64,000 nt of DNA from Lewinellaceae bacterium (GTDB lineage Bacteria > Bacteroidota > Bacteroidia > Chitinophagales > Saprospiraceae): contig JADJFA010000010.1 in NCBI GenBank assembly GCA_016708875.1, positions 124,001-188,000 of the forward strand, in the 5' to 3' direction. The position numbers and the translations under genes were made by a program. Position 1 is the stretch's first letter. Each line of letters opens with the position of its first letter. Of the stretch, positions 27,545-35,555 are shown one piece after another. The notes under the pieces are model-generated. The model did not search any database, had not been told where the DNA came from, and was given only the letters and a program-made list of their open reading frames with translations.

Positions 27545-30500
27545 ATGCCAATCCCACGCTACAAATTCCCGCTCCAACTCGCCGCCCTCGCCAGCGCCCT
27601 GATCTTCCTCGCCGCACACGACAGCCGCCGTTTTGCCAACCTTTCCCAATCTATTGATATTCAGGAAGAAAAATGGGTAGACTCGGTGTTCAACGCCCTC
27701 TCAGAGGAGGAGCGGCTGGGCCAGTTGTTCATGCTCCGCGCCCATTCGGACAAGGACACGGTGTACGAACGGCAGGTCGAGGATTTGATCCGAAAATACA
27801 AGCCTGGGGGACTGTGTTTTTTCAACCCAAGCTATCTCGGCACACCCGAAAAACACGCAGAACTCACCAATCGCTACCAGCTTGCCAGCCCGCGTGTGCC
27901 GCTTATGATCGCCATGGATTTTGAAAACGGCGTGGGGATGCGCTACCGGGGCAATGCCATTTCATTCCCGAGGGCCATGATGCTTGGGGCGATACAAGAC
28001 AATCGGCTGCTTTATGAGATGGGACGTGAGGTCGCCCGCGAATGCCGCCGCATGGGCGTACACGTCAACTTCGCCCCCGTGGCAGATGTGAACAACAACC
28101 CCGGAAACCCCGTCATCGGGGAGCGCAGTTACGGCGAAGACCGCTACAACGTGGCTGCAAAAGCATTTCAATACATGTCGGGCCTGCAGGACGGCGGCGT
28201 GTTGGCCAGCGTCAAACATTTTCCCGGCCACGGCGATACGGACATGGATTCGCACTTTGACCTTCCGCTTATCCCTTTCAACCGCGCCCGACTCGACAGC
28301 CTGGAACTTTATCCTTTCAAAATGCTGGCTAAAAACGGTGCTGGATCTATCATGGTGGCGCATTTGCAGGTGAACGCACTCGATGCCCGCGAGAACCGCC
28401 CCACCACGCTCAGCCGGGCCACAGTGACGGATTTGCTGCGCAAGGAGATGGGTTTTGACGGGCTGATATTCACCGATGCAATGGAAATGGAAGGCGTGAA
28501 AAAGTTTTTTCCAAACGGCACTGCGGATGTGGAAGCATTTCGTGCCGGCAATGATATGAGCCTGTTGCCTGCGGACGTAGAAGCCTCCATCGCGGCCATT
28601 CAGGTCGCATTGGCCGATGGTTCGCTTGACAAGGGGCAACTCTGGACCAGTGTAAAACGCATCCTGCGCGCCAAGTTTCGCCTTGGCCTGACGAAGCCTC
28701 AACAGGTGGAATTGGCCAGGCTCCGCAGCGATTTGAACCCACCGGAAGCCCTCGCGCTCAAGCACCGCATCGTTAGTAATGCCCTCATTTTAGTGCGTGA
28801 TGAAAAGAATATCATCGGGTTCCCGAATCTGGAAAATCTGAAGTTCGCCACGCTCGCCATCGGTGATACCAACCGCACTGTTTTCCAAACCTACTGCGGA
28901 CAATATGCCCCAATGCCACATTTCAACACTCCGAAGGAAGTGAGCGACTCCCTGGAAATCAAACTGTTGGACACGCTTCGGAAGTTTGATGTTGTGATGG
29001 TAGGCTTGTATGGCATTCGTACTACACCACGACCGAACAAGGCAGTAAACCCAATCCCGGGGCCGGATACCATTTACGGTCTGACGCACAGCGAACTCAA
29101 TTTTCTGCGGAAATTGAACCAGAAAACCACCATTGCGCTTACGGTTTTTGGCAATCCCTACACCTATGCCTGGATGGATGCTCCGCCTCTAATGCTGCAA
29201 GCGTTTACGGAGGATCCGATGGCACAGCAACTGGCAGCACAAAGCCTTTTTGGGGCGAACGATTTGAACGGCATTTTGCCCGTAACGGCGGCTTCATGGG
29301 CGCGTTTTGGGCAAGGCACGAAAAAAACATTCCTCCAAAAAAGGCTTGGGTACGCCTTGCCCGAAACAGTCGGAATGAGCAGTGATACACTCGCGTTGAT
29401 GGATGGCATTGTTTCGGAAATGATCGGCACAGGCGCCGCGCCGGGCTGCCAAATTCTTGTAGCCAAAGACAACAAAATCGTTTGGCAAAAATCCTACGGA
29501 CACCATACCTACGAGCAAACCCAAGCAGTAACAAACGAAACCATCTACGATTTGGCCTCGGTCACAAAAGTGGCGGCGACCACGATTTCGATGATGAAAT
29601 TGTTTGAAAACCAAAAGATTGCACTCGATGCGCCCATGAGCAATTACGTCCCGGAACTGAAAACGACCAACAAAAAAGATCTGACTGTTCACGAGATTAT
29701 GGCGCACCATGCGGGCTTGCAGGCATGGATTCCGTTCTACCAACAAACGCTGACGGCGGAAAAAATCCCTTCTTCCAAAATTTACCTGAGCAGCGCACAA
29801 GCTGGTTTTGAAGTGCCGGTCGCGAAGGATTTGTTTATGGAAAATGCCTGGTCGGACACCGTTTGGCAACAGATTTTCAATTCCCCGCTCAATGGCAACA
29901 GAAACTACAAATACTCCGACCTTGATCTTTACCTATGCGCCCGTGCGGTGAATAATCTCAGCGGCTCGCCTGTGGATGTGTTTGCGGACCGTGAATTTTA
30001 TCAACCGCTGGGCCTTGCAACCACAACCTACAATCCCTGGAAAAAAGGACTGAGCCTGCGCTGCGCCCCAACAGAGGAAGATGGCTATTTCCGACATCAA
30101 CGGCTGCAAGGATACGTACATGATATGGGCGCGGCTATGCTCGGAGGGGTGAGCCGTCATGCGGGGCTTTTCTCCAATGGCAACGACCTGGCCAAAATTT
30201 TCCAGATGTTGCTTAACGGCGGCTCCTACGGTTGGAGGCAATATTTGCAACCTGAAACGGTGCGTCAGTTCACCACGCGCTACGCGAGCAGCACCCGGCG
30301 CGGCATTGGCTTCGACATGAAGGAATTGGATGAAAAACAGACAGCGAACATGAGCTTACTGGCCGGGAAAAACACCTTCGGACATCTGGGCTTCACGGGC
30401 ATCTGTGCCTGGGCTGACCCGGATAAAAAGTTGATTTTCATCTTTTTATCTAACCGCACTTATCCAACAATGGAGAACAACAAATTGATGAATGGCGATT

Positions 30501-30553
30501 TCCGTCCGCGCTTGCAAAGTGTGGTTTACCGGGCGATTAAATCGAACCAATAG
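27545..30553 (+). CDS. GH3 beta-N-acetylglucosaminidase fused to a serine beta-lactamase-like domain
   Basis: 1,002 residues with an N-terminal hydrophobic export signal. The N-terminal half is a glycoside hydrolase 3 domain of NagZ type with the motif KHFPGHGDTDMDSH (the His/Asp pair of NagZ-like enzymes) and a later FTDAMEMEGV. Residues from about 610 on form a class C beta-lactamase/transpeptidase-like domain: SVTK (SxxK), YSDLD (YxN-like) and HLGFTG in place of KTG. This fusion is known in Bacteroidota. It probably acts on peptidoglycan fragments in the periplasm. The gene starts 39 bp after the Abi gene but is of a different type, and is followed after 5 bp by the yitT-like gene. Confidence 0.92.
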   Translation: MPIPRYKFPLQLAALASALIFLAAHDSRRFANLSQSIDIQEEKWVDSVFNALSEEERLGQLFMLRAHSDKDTVYERQVEDLIRKYKPGGLCFFNPSYLGTPEKHAELTNRYQLASPRVPLMIAMDFENGVGMRYRGNAISFPRAMMLGAIQDNRLLYEMGREVARECRRMGVHVNFAPVADVNNNPGNPVIGERSYGEDRYNVAAKAFQYMSGLQDGGVLASVKHFPGHGDTDMDSHFDLPLIPFNRARLDSLELYPFKMLAKNGAGSIMVAHLQVNALDARENRPTTLSRATVTDLLRKEMGFDGLIFTDAMEMEGVKKFFPNGTADVEAFRAGNDMSLLPADVEASIAAIQVALADGSLDKGQLWTSVKRILRAKFRLGLTKPQQVELARLRSDLNPPEALALKHRIVSNALILVRDEKNIIGFPNLENLKFATLAIGDTNRTVFQTYCGQYAPMPHFNTPKEVSDSLEIKLLDTLRKFDVVMVGLYGIRTTPRPNKAVNPIPGPDTIYGLTHSELNFLRKLNQKTTIALTVFGNPYTYAWMDAPPLMLQAFTEDPMAQQLAAQSLFGANDLNGILPVTAASWARFGQGTKKTFLQKRLGYALPETVGMSSDTLALMDGIVSEMIGTGAAPGCQILVAKDNKIVWQKSYGHHTYEQTQAVTNETIYDLASVTKVAATTISMMKLFENQKIALDAPMSNYVPELKTTNKKDLTVHEIMAHHAGLQAWIPFYQQTLTAEKIPSSKIYLSSAQAGFEVPVAKDLFMENAWSDTVWQQIFNSPLNGNRNYKYSDLDLYLCARAVNNLSGSPVDVFADREFYQPLGLATTTYNPWKKGLSLRCAPTEEDGYFRHQRLQGYVHDMGAAMLGGVSRHAGLFSNGNDLAKIFQMLLNGGSYGWRQYLQPETVRQFTTRYASSTRRGIGFDMKELDEKQTANMSLLAGKNTFGHLGFTGICAWADPDKKLIFIFLSNRTYPTMENNKLMNGDFRPRLQSVVYRAIKSNQ

Positions 30554-30558
30554 CACCG

Positions 30559-31533
30559 ATGATAATTAAATTCGTAGAACAAATACTACAAAGAGGGCTT
30601 TCCAAAGATCTCGATTGCAGCCCTGAGGCGGTGAGTCGCTATCGGGTGGCTAAGGCTTTTTATTTATACTCGCTGTCGTTTCGACAGGGATTTTTCGACA
30701 CTTTATTGGTGTTAGGGGGAGTGCTGATTGCAGGGCTTGGTTTGCAAAGCTTTTTGCTCCCCAACCATTTTATTGATGGCGGAGTTACGGGTATTTCTCT
30801 GTTGACTTCTGCTACTACGGGGCTACCCCTTTCAATCCTGATTGTGCTGATCAACATCCCGTTCGTGCTACTGGCTTACCGGCAGATGAGCCCCGCTTTT
30901 GCGCTGAAAAGCATTTTGGCTGTGACTGCTTTGGCGTTGGTCATTGTTCTCGTTCCTTACCCCGTCATTACCACTGACAAATTACTGATCGCCACCTTCG
31001 GCGGGTTTTTTCTCGGTGTGGGCATAGGATTGGCCATTCGGGGAGGGGCTGTGTTGGATGGCACGGAGGTATTAGCGATTTATCTGAGCAGAAAATCTAT
31101 CTTTTCAGTAGGTGATATTATACTGGTTTTCAACATCGTGATCTTTTCGGTGGCGGCATATTTGCTGGGATTTGAGACCGCCATGTACGCTGTATTGACA
31201 TATTTATCAGCTTCTAAGACTGTAGACTTTATTATTGAGGGCGTAGAAGAATATGTGGGCGTGACGATTATTTCCTCGCATCACGAGGAAATTCGCGAAT
31301 TCATTGTGAGCGGGCTTCAAGTCGGTGTAACAGCCTATTCCGGCATCAGCGGGCACGGGAAACGGGGTAAAAACTATAAGACAGAAATCCTATTTACGGT
31401 TATCACACGCTTGGAAATAGCCCGCCTTCAGCACGAGGTGGAGAAAATTGACGCGAATGCCTTTATGGTCATGGGCAATGTTCGGGGTATTAAAGGCGGC
31501 TCAACGCGGCAACGGGCGGTGGACAAGCATTAA
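30559..31533 (+). CDS. YitT family membrane protein
   Basis: 324 residues. Five to six membrane segments (GFFDTLLVLGGVLIAGLGLQ, ILIVLINIPFVLLAY, ILAVTALALVIVLVPY, and others) contain the family motif FLLPNHFIDGGVTGISLL. They are followed by a cytosolic DUF2179-type domain (EEIREFIVSGLQVGVTAYSG, then KTEILFTVITRLEIARL). The transport role of the family is not established. It starts 5 bp after the GH3 gene, so they are probably co-transcribed. Its TAA directly abuts the stop of the convergent M16 peptidase gene. Confidence 0.9.
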   Translation: MIIKFVEQILQRGLSKDLDCSPEAVSRYRVAKAFYLYSLSFRQGFFDTLLVLGGVLIAGLGLQSFLLPNHFIDGGVTGISLLTSATTGLPLSILIVLINIPFVLLAYRQMSPAFALKSILAVTALALVIVLVPYPVITTDKLLIATFGGFFLGVGIGLAIRGGAVLDGTEVLAIYLSRKSIFSVGDIILVFNIVIFSVAAYLLGFETAMYAVLTYLSASKTVDFIIEGVEEYVGVTIISSHHEEIREFIVSGLQVGVTAYSGISGHGKRGKNYKTEILFTVITRLEIARLQHEVEKIDANAFMVMGNVRGIKGGSTRQRAVDKH

Positions 31534-32793
31534 TTAAAGCGATGCTTCCTCCGGGACTTGCGCTGGCAAATAAATCAGCGTCGCCGAATTCTCCGCCCTG
31601 AAAATCTCTTTTGCTGTTTGAAGCATATCTGCGGGCGTTATTCCAAGGTAAATTTCTGTCTCCTCGTTCATCAGTTCGGCACGGTCAAGGAGTTCGTAGA
31701 AGGCCAAATTTTGGGCTTTGTTCAGCACACTGGTTTCGGAAAAAACGAGCGTACTCTCAAAGCGATGCTGAATTTTTTGCAACTCCCGTTCTTCAATCGC
31801 ATCGTTTTTCAACTGTTCCAATTCTGCCCAAATGGCAGCCAGGGCGTCATCTACCGAAACCCCTTCAGAGGGTCGGCCTTCTATTACGAGCAAGCCTGGG
31901 TCAACATTGGCCGTCACATACGCATCAATAGAGGAGAACAAATTGCGCTCTTTCAAAAGTCTGCGGAAAAGGCGCGACGAAGGGCCAAGTGCCAGCACAT
32001 CGCTGAGCAAATCCACGGGATAAAACGCCTTGTCAATACGCGCAGGGGTGCGGAAGGCGAGGTACACCGCGGGAACAGGCACATTGGCTGTCACGACTTT
32101 GCGGGCGGGAATGGTTTGCGGTGGCTCAGTATTTAATTGACGCACAGGCGCTTGCATCGAAGGAATGTTGGCAAACCATTTTTCGGCAAGTACAAACGCC
32201 TCGTCGGTGCTCACTTTTCCGGCGATGCTCAGCACTGCATTGGCCGGGTTGTACCAGGATTTGTAAAAGGAGCGCACATCGTCAATCGTGGCGTTCTCCA
32301 CATGCTCGGGAGCGAGGCCGATCACGGGCCAACGGTAGGGGTGATGCTGGTACATCAGTTCAGAAAGGTGGTGCCAGGAATCGCCATAAGGCTCGTTGAG
32401 GCAAGTCTCTTTAAACTCTTCTACCACGACTTTTCGCTGCACATCCAGCGATTTTTTATTGATACTTAGTGCAAGCATCCGGTCACTTTCGAGCCAGAGC
32501 GCGGTTTCGAGGTTTTCGGCCGGCACGATTTCGTAGAAGGTGGTGTAGTCGTTGGTGGTATAGGCGTTGTTTTCGCCTCCAGCGCGCTGTAGCGGATCGT
32601 CGAAGTCGGGGATATTCTTGCTCCCTCCAAACATGAGGTGCTCGAAAAGGTGCGCAAAGCCCGTTTTTTCAGGGTGTTCATCGCGGGAGCCGACGTAATA
32701 ACTGATGTTTACTGCAACCAGCGGTGTGGAATGATCTTCGTGGACAAGGACCCGGAGGCCGTTGGAGAGGATGCGACGGGTGAAGTTGGTCAT
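31534..32793 (-). CDS. M16 family zinc metallopeptidase
   Basis: 419 residues. The inverted zinc motif HLFEH (HxxEH) is followed by the downstream Glu region of M16A peptidases (ETALWLESDRM). The C-terminal half is the inactive M16_C domain (VYLAFRTPARIDKAFYPVDL). There is no clear signal peptide: the start MTNFTRRILSNGLRVLVHED begins directly with the domain, so it may be cytosolic or processed otherwise. It ends with zero spacing against the convergent yitT-like gene. Upstream by 3 bp lies the end of an Rpn-type nuclease gene. Confidence 0.9.
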   Translation of the reverse strand: MTNFTRRILSNGLRVLVHEDHSTPLVAVNISYYVGSRDEHPEKTGFAHLFEHLMFGGSKNIPDFDDPLQRAGGENNAYTTNDYTTFYEIVPAENLETALWLESDRMLALSINKKSLDVQRKVVVEEFKETCLNEPYGDSWHHLSELMYQHHPYRWPVIGLAPEHVENATIDDVRSFYKSWYNPANAVLSIAGKVSTDEAFVLAEKWFANIPSMQAPVRQLNTEPPQTIPARKVVTANVPVPAVYLAFRTPARIDKAFYPVDLLSDVLALGPSSRLFRRLLKERNLFSSIDAYVTANVDPGLLVIEGRPSEGVSVDDALAAIWAELEQLKNDAIEERELQKIQHRFESTLVFSETSVLNKAQNLAFYELLDRAELMNEETEIYLGITPADMLQTAKEIFRAENSATLIYLPAQVPEEASL

Positions 32794-32796
32794 TTG

Positions 32797-33633
32797 TTAT
32801 TTTTTGCCCTTCTGATCTTTATCCGTCAGTTCATTTTGGACTTTGATGACATAATCAATTGACACGTCAGAAATATCTGCAATTTCACGAAGGGAAAATC
32901 TGTTTCCTGCGAGCATTTTTTCAACCGTTTTACGAGTTTTCAAACTCATACCTTGTTCGATACCTTGTTCGATACCTTGTTGGTAGCGAATGTCAGTGGT
33001 GATGTCGTAAGTGATTGGCATAGCTTCTATTTGTTGTATGGTTTGGGGCTGCAAATTACGGAGTTTAGACAGGATTTCCAACTGCGTACAGTACTTGCGC
33101 AGGCTTCTGGAACTTCGTACAGTTTTCATCAGATTGTGCAAAATCGATTGGATAACACTCAACGAATTTTGCCCCTTGAAATCGGCGAGTACGCCCAATA
33201 TGATTTCCTCGGGTTTCTGTGAATGAATAAATACATCACAATCAATATGGCGCAGATTGACTATTCGATAGCGAAATTGAAGTTCGGGGTGCTGTATCTC
33301 CATGGGCATATTTGGTTTGCCATTCCCGATAAAAATGACAAACTGACGCACCATAAGCCCATAGTGATTGAGCAGCATCGAGTAGTGGTCGAGCATCCTA
33401 GTTACCATCTTGCGGTCAGTATTGGTCTGGAACTCAATTTGGATGATATACTCCTGTTGTTGCTCCACGGCTTTTTTCAAAAAATCGGGTCACCGCTCAC
33501 GGGTTCGTTGAAAACTCGTGGGCAAGTCCGACAGTTCACTCGGACGAAGCCCACAAAGTTTTTCAATGATGGTCGGAATGACACGTTCTACACTCTCGCG
33601 GATAATCTTGTCGTAATCTTGGTTTTTGCTCAT
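32797..33633 (-). pseudogene. Rpn/PD-(D/E)XK family putative nuclease, interrupted by an in-frame TGA
   Basis: The frame opens at ATG 33633 (MSKNQDYDKIIRESVERV) and continues as RPSELSDLPTSFQRTRER. A TGA at 33490-33492 interrupts it, and the same frame resumes as PDFLKKAVEQQQEYIIQIE to the stop at 32797. The PD directly after the TGA and IEFQ (ExQ) are the Rpn-type nuclease residues. The C-terminus holds a (GIEQ)n repeat and a helix-turn-helix-like tail (SLREIADISDVSIDYVIKVQ). Rpn proteins promote recombination and behave like mobile genes. A strong promoter precedes it. Either a nonsense mutation or a base error; without the TGA it would be a complete 278-residue protein. Confidence 0.75.
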
Positions 33634-33677
33634 TTGGTTTAAGTATTGTAATGTTAGCCAGGGGCATGGCTCCTTTA

Positions 33678-33708
33678 CAAAGTTAAGTAAATAAGCAAAA
33701 AAAACAAG
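33678..33708 (-). promoter_or_regulatory. Bacteroidota-type promoter of the Rpn-type gene
   Basis: Minus strand: CTTG (33708-33705), 19-bp spacer, TAACTTTG (33685-33678), an exact consensus match, about 45 bp upstream of ATG 33633. Confidence 0.7.
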
Positions 33709-33790
33709 ACTTGCCTCAGAAATATTGAAGCCTATTTTGAGGGGTTAAGCGGCGATGGGCACGTACCTTTCCGCCCAAATTTCAACATTA

Positions 33791-34294
33791 ATGGAGCCTA
33801 TTCAAGTCGAATTCACTTTTACGCCCGATTCTTTTGGCAAAGCCCAGGTATACATCATGTTTCGTTATCTGAAAACGGGTTGGATCAAATGGGTTATCCT
33901 GTTGGGTGTTGCGGTTTGGTTGGGAAGCACGTTTTATTTCGGGGGATTGAGTTTCTTTGAAATAGGCAAAACCTTGATTTGGGTCCCGCTTTTTCTGGCG
34001 CTTTGGTGGGTGATATTCAGATGGTTGTCGCGGCGCAATTTTTCAAAATACCCCATGCTGCAACATCCAATTCGTTATACTTTTCAAGAGGAAAATGTGA
34101 CACTCAGCACCCATTCATCAGAGTCTGTTTTGCTATGGGACACATTCCAAAAAGCGGAAGAAACCCGTGATTTTTTTCTGCTGTATCAAAATGCGTTCAT
34201 GGCCAGTCCGCTCCTTAAAACGGGTTTTCAAAACGAACCTGAAATGGAACGGTTCAGGCAATTGCTGCATTCCAAGCACTTGCTAAAAAATTGA
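33791..34294 (+). CDS. YcxB-like membrane protein
   Basis: 167 residues from ATG 33791 (the frame is open from 33755, but MEPIQVEFTFTPDSF is the natural family start). Two membrane segments follow (WVILLGVAVWLGSTFYFGG and LIWVPLFLALWWVIFRWL), then a C-terminal YcxB-like domain (IRYTFQEENVTLSTHSSES, LLWDTFQKAEET, FFLLYQNAFMASPL). The family has no assigned function. It stands alone, divergent from the Rpn-type gene. Confidence 0.75.
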   Translation: MEPIQVEFTFTPDSFGKAQVYIMFRYLKTGWIKWVILLGVAVWLGSTFYFGGLSFFEIGKTLIWVPLFLALWWVIFRWLSRRNFSKYPMLQHPIRYTFQEENVTLSTHSSESVLLWDTFQKAEETRDFFLLYQNAFMASPLLKTGFQNEPEMERFRQLLHSKHLLKN

Positions 34295-34366
34295 GACGTT
34301 TTGCTTTTGGGTAACAATGTTGGGTATCCATCAAGATAGGAGAAAACCGCATCTTTGCGGCTTTAA

Positions 34367-34393
34367 CCGCCATAGCGTGAAGCGCTATGGCGG
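34367..34393. repeat. Perfect 11-bp-arm palindrome in the leader of the PPIase gene
   Basis: CCGCCATAGCG, loop tgaag, then the exact complement. It lies 37 bp before the PPIase ATG. There is no T-run, so it is not an obvious terminator. Confidence 0.65.
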
Positions 34394-34429
34394 GTGAACT
34401 AAAAACTCCTTCTCACACATTCTCAAAAT

Positions 34430-35311
34430 ATGAAAAAACTACTGGTATTCAACCTCTTTTTACTCTCGGCCTTGGCGCTTAATGCTCAGGCTAAATTCAC
34501 CGTTCCAGCCCAAAAGTTCGTAGCGCCGGCAGAGATCACTTTCACCAATACCACCCCAGCCTCGAAAAAGCCCTCCACCTATGCATGGGATTTTGGCGAT
34601 GGCGCCACCTCATCTGAGGCAAGCCCTATGCACCGCTATACCCATTCGGGCAATTACACTGTTACCCTCAAAGCCACAAAAGGCAAAAAAATCACAACTT
34701 TCAAACAAATGATTCAAGTCACAGCTCCCGAGCGTTGCCTCGTGGAAATCGAAACCGAATTCGGCACCATGACCGCCGAACTCTACAACGCTGCCCTGAA
34801 ACACCGCGACAACTTTATCAAACTCGCCGAAGAAGGTTATTACAACGACCTTCTTTTCCACCGCGTCATCAGTGGCTTCATGATTCAAGGCGGCGACCCG
34901 GATTCCCGCAACGCTCCCTCTGGAAAGTCGCTCGGAATGGGAGGCCCAAGTTACCAAATCCCAGCTGAGATCGTGGATTCACTGTGTCACCTCAAAGGTG
35001 CATTGGCAGCAGCACGTACCAACAACCCGGAGAAAAAATCCTCTGGTTCACAGTTTTACATTGTCCAAGGCGGCCCAGTGAGCGAACAAACCCTTAACCA
35101 AATCGAGTCCATGCGCCGCTTCCATTACTTGCCAGAACAGCGCGCAGCTTACCTCCAGGATGGCGGCACCCCACACCTCGACCAGGAGTACACGGTATTT
35201 GGCCGCGTCATCAAAGGTTTGGACGTGATTGACAAAATCGCCGCAGTGGAAAAAGCACCTGGCGACCGACCGTTGAAAGATGTGAAAATGAAGATTAAGG
35301 TTATTAAGTAG
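34430..35311 (+). CDS. Exported cyclophilin-type peptidyl-prolyl isomerase with N-terminal PKD domain
   Basis: 293 residues: signal peptide (MKKLLVFNLFLLSALALNA-Q), then a PKD domain at about 21-98 (YAWDFGDGATSSEASPMHRY) and a cyclophilin domain from about 105 (VEIETEFGTMTAELYN, LLFHRVISGFMIQGGDP, SSGSQFYIVQGG, YTVFGRVIKGLDVIDKI). The active-site Arg (FHR) and the QGGDP motif are present. It assists protein folding in the periplasm or at the surface. Fusion to PKD is unusual and may help bind surface partners. A terminator lies downstream at 35445. Confidence 0.9.
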   Translation: MKKLLVFNLFLLSALALNAQAKFTVPAQKFVAPAEITFTNTTPASKKPSTYAWDFGDGATSSEASPMHRYTHSGNYTVTLKATKGKKITTFKQMIQVTAPERCLVEIETEFGTMTAELYNAALKHRDNFIKLAEEGYYNDLLFHRVISGFMIQGGDPDSRNAPSGKSLGMGGPSYQIPAEIVDSLCHLKGALAAARTNNPEKKSSGSQFYIVQGGPVSEQTLNQIESMRRFHYLPEQRAAYLQDGGTPHLDQEYTVFGRVIKGLDVIDKIAAVEKAPGDRPLKDVKMKIKVIK

Positions 35312-35322
35312 AAGTTGCAATA

Positions 35323-35394
35323 AAACACATAGCCACAGTAGAACACATAGACCAAGATTTTCAAGACTATGTGCTCTATTGTGCCTATGTGTTT
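35323..35394. repeat. Near-perfect inverted repeat (28-bp arms) after the PPIase gene
   Basis: AAACACATAGCCACAGTAGA... (35323) pairs with ...CTATTGTGCCTATGTGTTT (ending 35394) with about three mismatches. Each arm holds acacatag twice. It lies between the PPIase stop and the terminator. Confidence 0.7.
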
Positions 35395-35444
35395 CATATA
35401 GACCAATTGTGTTCAGTACTTAATTAAGCATACACTGAATTTTA

Positions 35445-35484
35445 AAATTGCCGAGCGGAGCCATTCTGTTCGGCAATTTTTTTT
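35445..35484 (+). terminator. Intrinsic terminator downstream of the PPIase gene
   Basis: AAATTGCCGA, loop GCGGAGCCATTCTG, TTCGGCAATTT, then a run of eight T (35477-35484) on the plus strand. Confidence 0.75.
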
Positions 35485-35501
35485 ACCCAAAACCAAACGC
35501 A

Positions 35502-35531
35502 CTTGCAAACGTTTTTGGGTCTTTACCTTCG
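35502..35531 (+). promoter_or_regulatory. Bacteroidota-type promoter of the PIG-L deacetylase gene
   Basis: CTTG (35502-35505), 18-bp spacer, TACCTTCG (35524-35531), one mismatch to TAnnTTTG. About 25 bp upstream of ATG 35556. Confidence 0.6.
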
Positions 35532-35555
35532 CCATTCAACATTTCCCGCGCTCGC

